Shown: piece after piece, positions 61,401 through 64,000 of the stretch
Layout of the letters: each line of letters opens with the position of its first letter
Position numbering within the stretch: the stretch's first letter is position 1
Assembly: GCF_000005505.3 (NCBI RefSeq)
Contig: NC_016134.3
Location: forward strand, 14,986,624 to 15,050,623
Direction of reading: 5' to 3'
Length of the DNA: 64,000 bases
Origin: Brachypodium distachyon
Lineage: Eukaryota; Streptophyta; Magnoliopsida; Poales; Poaceae
The notes under the pieces: model-generated
The model's database searches: none
Seen by the model: the letters and a program-made list of their open reading frames with translations, nothing else
Told to the model about the DNA's origin: nothing
Made by a program: the position numbers and the translations under genes

Positions 61401-62029
61401 AGTTCAGTTCACAAAGTTCCGAAACGTCTGTAATATAAGGAAATAAGTATTTTGGCATCCTCGGATCATGATCTCTGCAGTCCAGCATAAGAGCAAATGA
61501 CAGAATGATAACTGAAATCTGGAAAGCATGCTGCTGCTCTTTTGGGCTATTTTCGTCAATGCTTCTTTCAACAATGCTACGCACACTGGCAAGAGTTAGA
61601 TCTTCCACACCCAGCAACATTCTCACTTCATCAGCAGTTCCTTCTGTCACGCTATCTTTCGTCAGACATATATGTGTACCCTCCGCTCGTAGACCTAAAA
61701 TGTTTTTCACGTGCTCGGGGTACATTGGAACCCTTGTGCCATTTGAGTACTCAAACTGAATTGGCTCACCATCTGCCTTAGTATGGATCAAAATCCACAG
61801 AGAGAATTGCCGGTTCAATAATATTTTCGGCATTTCTGAAAGTCCATGAAAAGATATATCAGCCATCAACTCTAACTTGAACTTGTTGAATTAGAAAAGA
61901 TGTCATACAAGGTACTGATTTTCTGACACCCAAAAAGCTTGGGAGACCATATTTCTTCCGCACGTACGTGATTTGTACGTCCTCTGCGCCCACGGCCTTG
62001 CCTGTTCTAACACTTGAAGATGATTCCAT
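55422..62029 (-). CDS. Convergent transposon-type gene with plant-mobile-like domain; solo LTR in an intron
   Basis: A plausible start ATG at 62029 (MESSSSVRTGKAVGAEDVQ). A large exon about 61838-61340 carries MPKILLNRQFSLWILIHTKA, YPEHVKNILGL, ISVIILSFALMLDCRDH and LCELNYARCVLDCLG. The next exon, 61260-61104, begins IFYMDTIDFAQHKVQSLAFP. These match, block for block, the N-terminal part of the plus-strand gene at 51.3-52.2 kb (YNWCAYVIKGI, IHYLDNLLLG), so the two genes are distant relatives. Further acidic, low-complexity exons lie at about 57.6-55.5 kb (for example SGSNNSDNVNDLINSFF). The last exon reads SSVEILGVRVYERRRF and stops at 55422. No Ulp1-like domain is seen on this strand. Exon borders of the middle part are not resolved. 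Confidence 0.5.
57712..60959 (+). repeat. Solo LTR (gypsy-type family)
   Basis: 3248 bp, starting TGTAACATCCC and ending GGATCGCTTCA. Identical 5-bp TSDs ATTTC lie at 57707-57711 and 60960-60964. There are no internal gag/pol domains. It contains a GC-rich promoter-like segment (58230-58850) with TATA box CTATAAAG near 58390. It is the same family, in opposite orientation, as 36145-39500. The short open frames in it are not genes. Confidence 0.88.
58388..58397 (+). promoter_or_regulatory. TATA box of the solo LTR
   Basis: CCTATAAAGC followed by a CT-rich leader, inside the GC-rich island of the LTR. Confidence 0.45.
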
Positions 62030-64000
62030 GTCTGTGCATTTATTTAACAGAAACGAAAGATTAATATTACAATTAAAGCAACGATAATGTTCTCAATTAG
62101 GTAATGATTTCTTGATTTCGAAAACACAATATCAAACAACTAAAGCAACCATCCCTTGCATTTATTTCACAAGTACATATCTATTGCTTTATTACGCGAA
62201 ATTAAGTACTATCAAACAATTAGTACACCAGGAGATGGTACGAAAGCAATATGAAACACATGAATTGTGCAAAATGGTTCTACAATTCTTACACTTACCG
62301 GCTTCTACATTCCTGAAAGCAGATGTTCTCCACAGCCTTCGGGTAGCAGACGTAACCATCTCTAAGAAACAACAGCCTTCGGGTAGCAGACGTAACCATC
62401 TCTAAGAAACAGAAGGCAAAATAACAGGTGTGAACATGCATGTACATGAAGGTACGGAAAGTACTTTTCCGAATTGGTACTTCAAGGTACTGTTAAAAGG
62501 GAACAACTTAACAAGTACTTATGAAATAACATTCTGCATTACTAATTCAACAAAACGAAACCTCTATTAACATGAGAAGTAAATTATTACAAGCATACAG
62601 ATCTGTAATAGACCATACGAAACTGCTAGACCCTAAATGTACTACGTCAGTTCAAAAATACAACAAAACCTTGTAATACGCCTGCAACAAAAAATAACAT
62701 CTAACAGAAGGGGAAAGCGAGTTACAGTTGAGAACACAAGCAAAGGTCCAGGGGAAAGCGACCGGCCGTGAGGTCCAAAACAAAACATAATAGAAGAGTG
62801 AAAGATGAGGTACAGTACCCGACTAGTCGATAGGGTACAGTCCAACGCATAAGATGGACAGATCCGCTCAATACGAAGGGATTAGGGTTCTTGTCGCTAA
62901 CGGCCGCCGATTTTTCTTCCCCGGTCTCCAGAAAGGACGTATCGGAGAAGGAGAGGAAGATGGAAGATGGCAATGTACCGGCAGTATAGGTCTGTGGAAG
63001 TAGATATTATGTTACTACCGGTGGTGGTCCCCACAAATATAATAATACATTCCTGCAAAAGATTCTGTAATGTAATTATTACCGATGAAATTAAGGGTCA
63101 AAGAGTTACGTTATTTTCAGAAGCGACTTGATGGCAATAAAAGATAGTTAACACCAACATTCAAATAACCAAATAACCATGAACGTTTTGTTCATTTCAC
63201 ATTGGACACGGCTGTCTAAATGCAAAAATCTGTAAAATTAATCCGTCCAAATAATTGTACCACAACCTAATTGTACTAATATGTACCGCCTCCGTACCAT
63301 AACTGTACATTTCTCGTATCCACTAGTACAATGCATGTACATACATTTTATCTCTGAGGAAAGACTATGCAATAGGTACACTTGTGCTGTCTGTGTCCAC
63401 AACCAAGTACATTTAGGTACATATGGACTCGCAGTTACATAGGTTCACTTCTATGAACAAAGTTGTCTGCAATGCTGTTCCTTCCCATTGTTTACGACTT
63501 GCATACGTATGTATAGTACCCTCATTCAAGCATAATTTTGCAATGTAAAATACAGTTTCTGCACAGAGTACTCTTTCAGTACCATACATATATGGAAGCT
63601 TCACATGACAATCCAGTAGTTCCATCTAGTACTAACAAACAGAAAGTATCACCTCGCAATCACTTACATCTTACAGCAACGTTCAAACTAATACAACCAT
63701 AACAAGTACCATGCTTCTAATGAGTGCTTGCGCCTTTAGTCATTATGTTGCACCTTTGGTACACCTTCAAATCTTCCGACTTCATAACACCAACTGCACG
63801 TGTGATGGGAAAACAAACTAATTAGCATGGTCCGGAACAAATAATTTCTAGCTACACAAAATTTGTATTCTGACCTGGATGATCTTTATCTACCACTGAA
63901 CCTTCAGGTCCGACGACCGGACTGTCAGCAAGAAATGCGTCTACGGTTGACATCTCTCCATCCTTTTCTTGGGCTAAACAATTGAAAACAAGATTAAGTA
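62030..64000. repeat. GTAC-rich noncoding domain, right part (to window edge)
   Basis: Upstream DNA of the minus gene. About ten GTAC words occur in 63240-63430 and six in 62435-62520. Possible leader exons exist (for example near 62830-62970 on the minus strand) but are not supported by motifs. The domain continues past the right edge. Confidence 0.6.
62333..62412. repeat. 40-bp tandem duplication
   Basis: Two adjacent 40-bp units starting CAGCCTTCGGGTAGCAGACG (62333 and 62373), identical except for the last base. The near identity points to a recent event or an assembly slip. Confidence 0.9.

Overview
The window is nuclear DNA of a flowering plant, almost certainly a grass (Poaceae). The signs are GC-rich first exons, a GC-rich intronless CYP89-type P450, many Stowaway- and Tourist-like MITEs, hAT and Mutator-like (MULE) elements, and nested Ty1/copia and Ty3/gypsy DNA. 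No species can be named from the sequence. Most of the window is transposon-derived. Few host genes are present.

Layout. 1-3428: 5' LTR and gag of a minus-strand Ty3/gypsy element running off the left edge. 3616-4493: a non-autonomous MULE with a perfect 9-bp target-site duplication (TSD). 4.5-8.3 kb: intergenic DNA with MITE remnants. 8507-15459 (minus): a 13-exon gene (copy A) of the plant DUF627/DUF629/ubiquitin carboxyl-terminal hydrolase-related family, whose peptidase domain lacks the catalytic Cys and His. 17.2-22.6 kb: a hAT element with a frameshifted transposase, and a plastid-derived ycf2-rps7 fragment upstream of it. 23072-24637 (plus): a CYP89-like cytochrome P450, the only clearly intact single-exon gene. 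24.8-28.9 kb: MITEs and unassigned DNA.

29433-47073 (minus): copy B of the UCH-related family, a decayed tandem paralogue of copy A. It carries frameshifts, stops, a lost splice acceptor, a 1.3-kb TIR element inside an exon, and a three-level nest in an intron: MULE 34593-43950, containing copia 35609-43336, containing an LTR-like block 36145-39500. 47.9-48.8 kb: a decayed gypsy gag-protease-RT fragment.

50.4 kb to the right edge: an unusual transposon-like domain. Two multi-exon genes converge: a plus-strand gene with a degenerate Ulp1/C48-like C-terminus (50467-54708), and a minus-strand gene with the related N-terminal plant-mobile-like domain (about 62029-55422). Noncoding DNA in this domain is strikingly rich in the tetramer GTAC, including at many 5' splice sites. 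A solo LTR (57712-60959, TSD ATTTC) sits in an intron of the minus-strand gene.

The P450 and UCH-related copy A are the only good candidates for functioning host genes. Copy A has a 1-bp frameshift in exon 3 that is either a real lesion or a base-call error at a C-run. Exon boundaries were assigned by eye from reading phase, GT/AG sites and comparison of the two paralogues.
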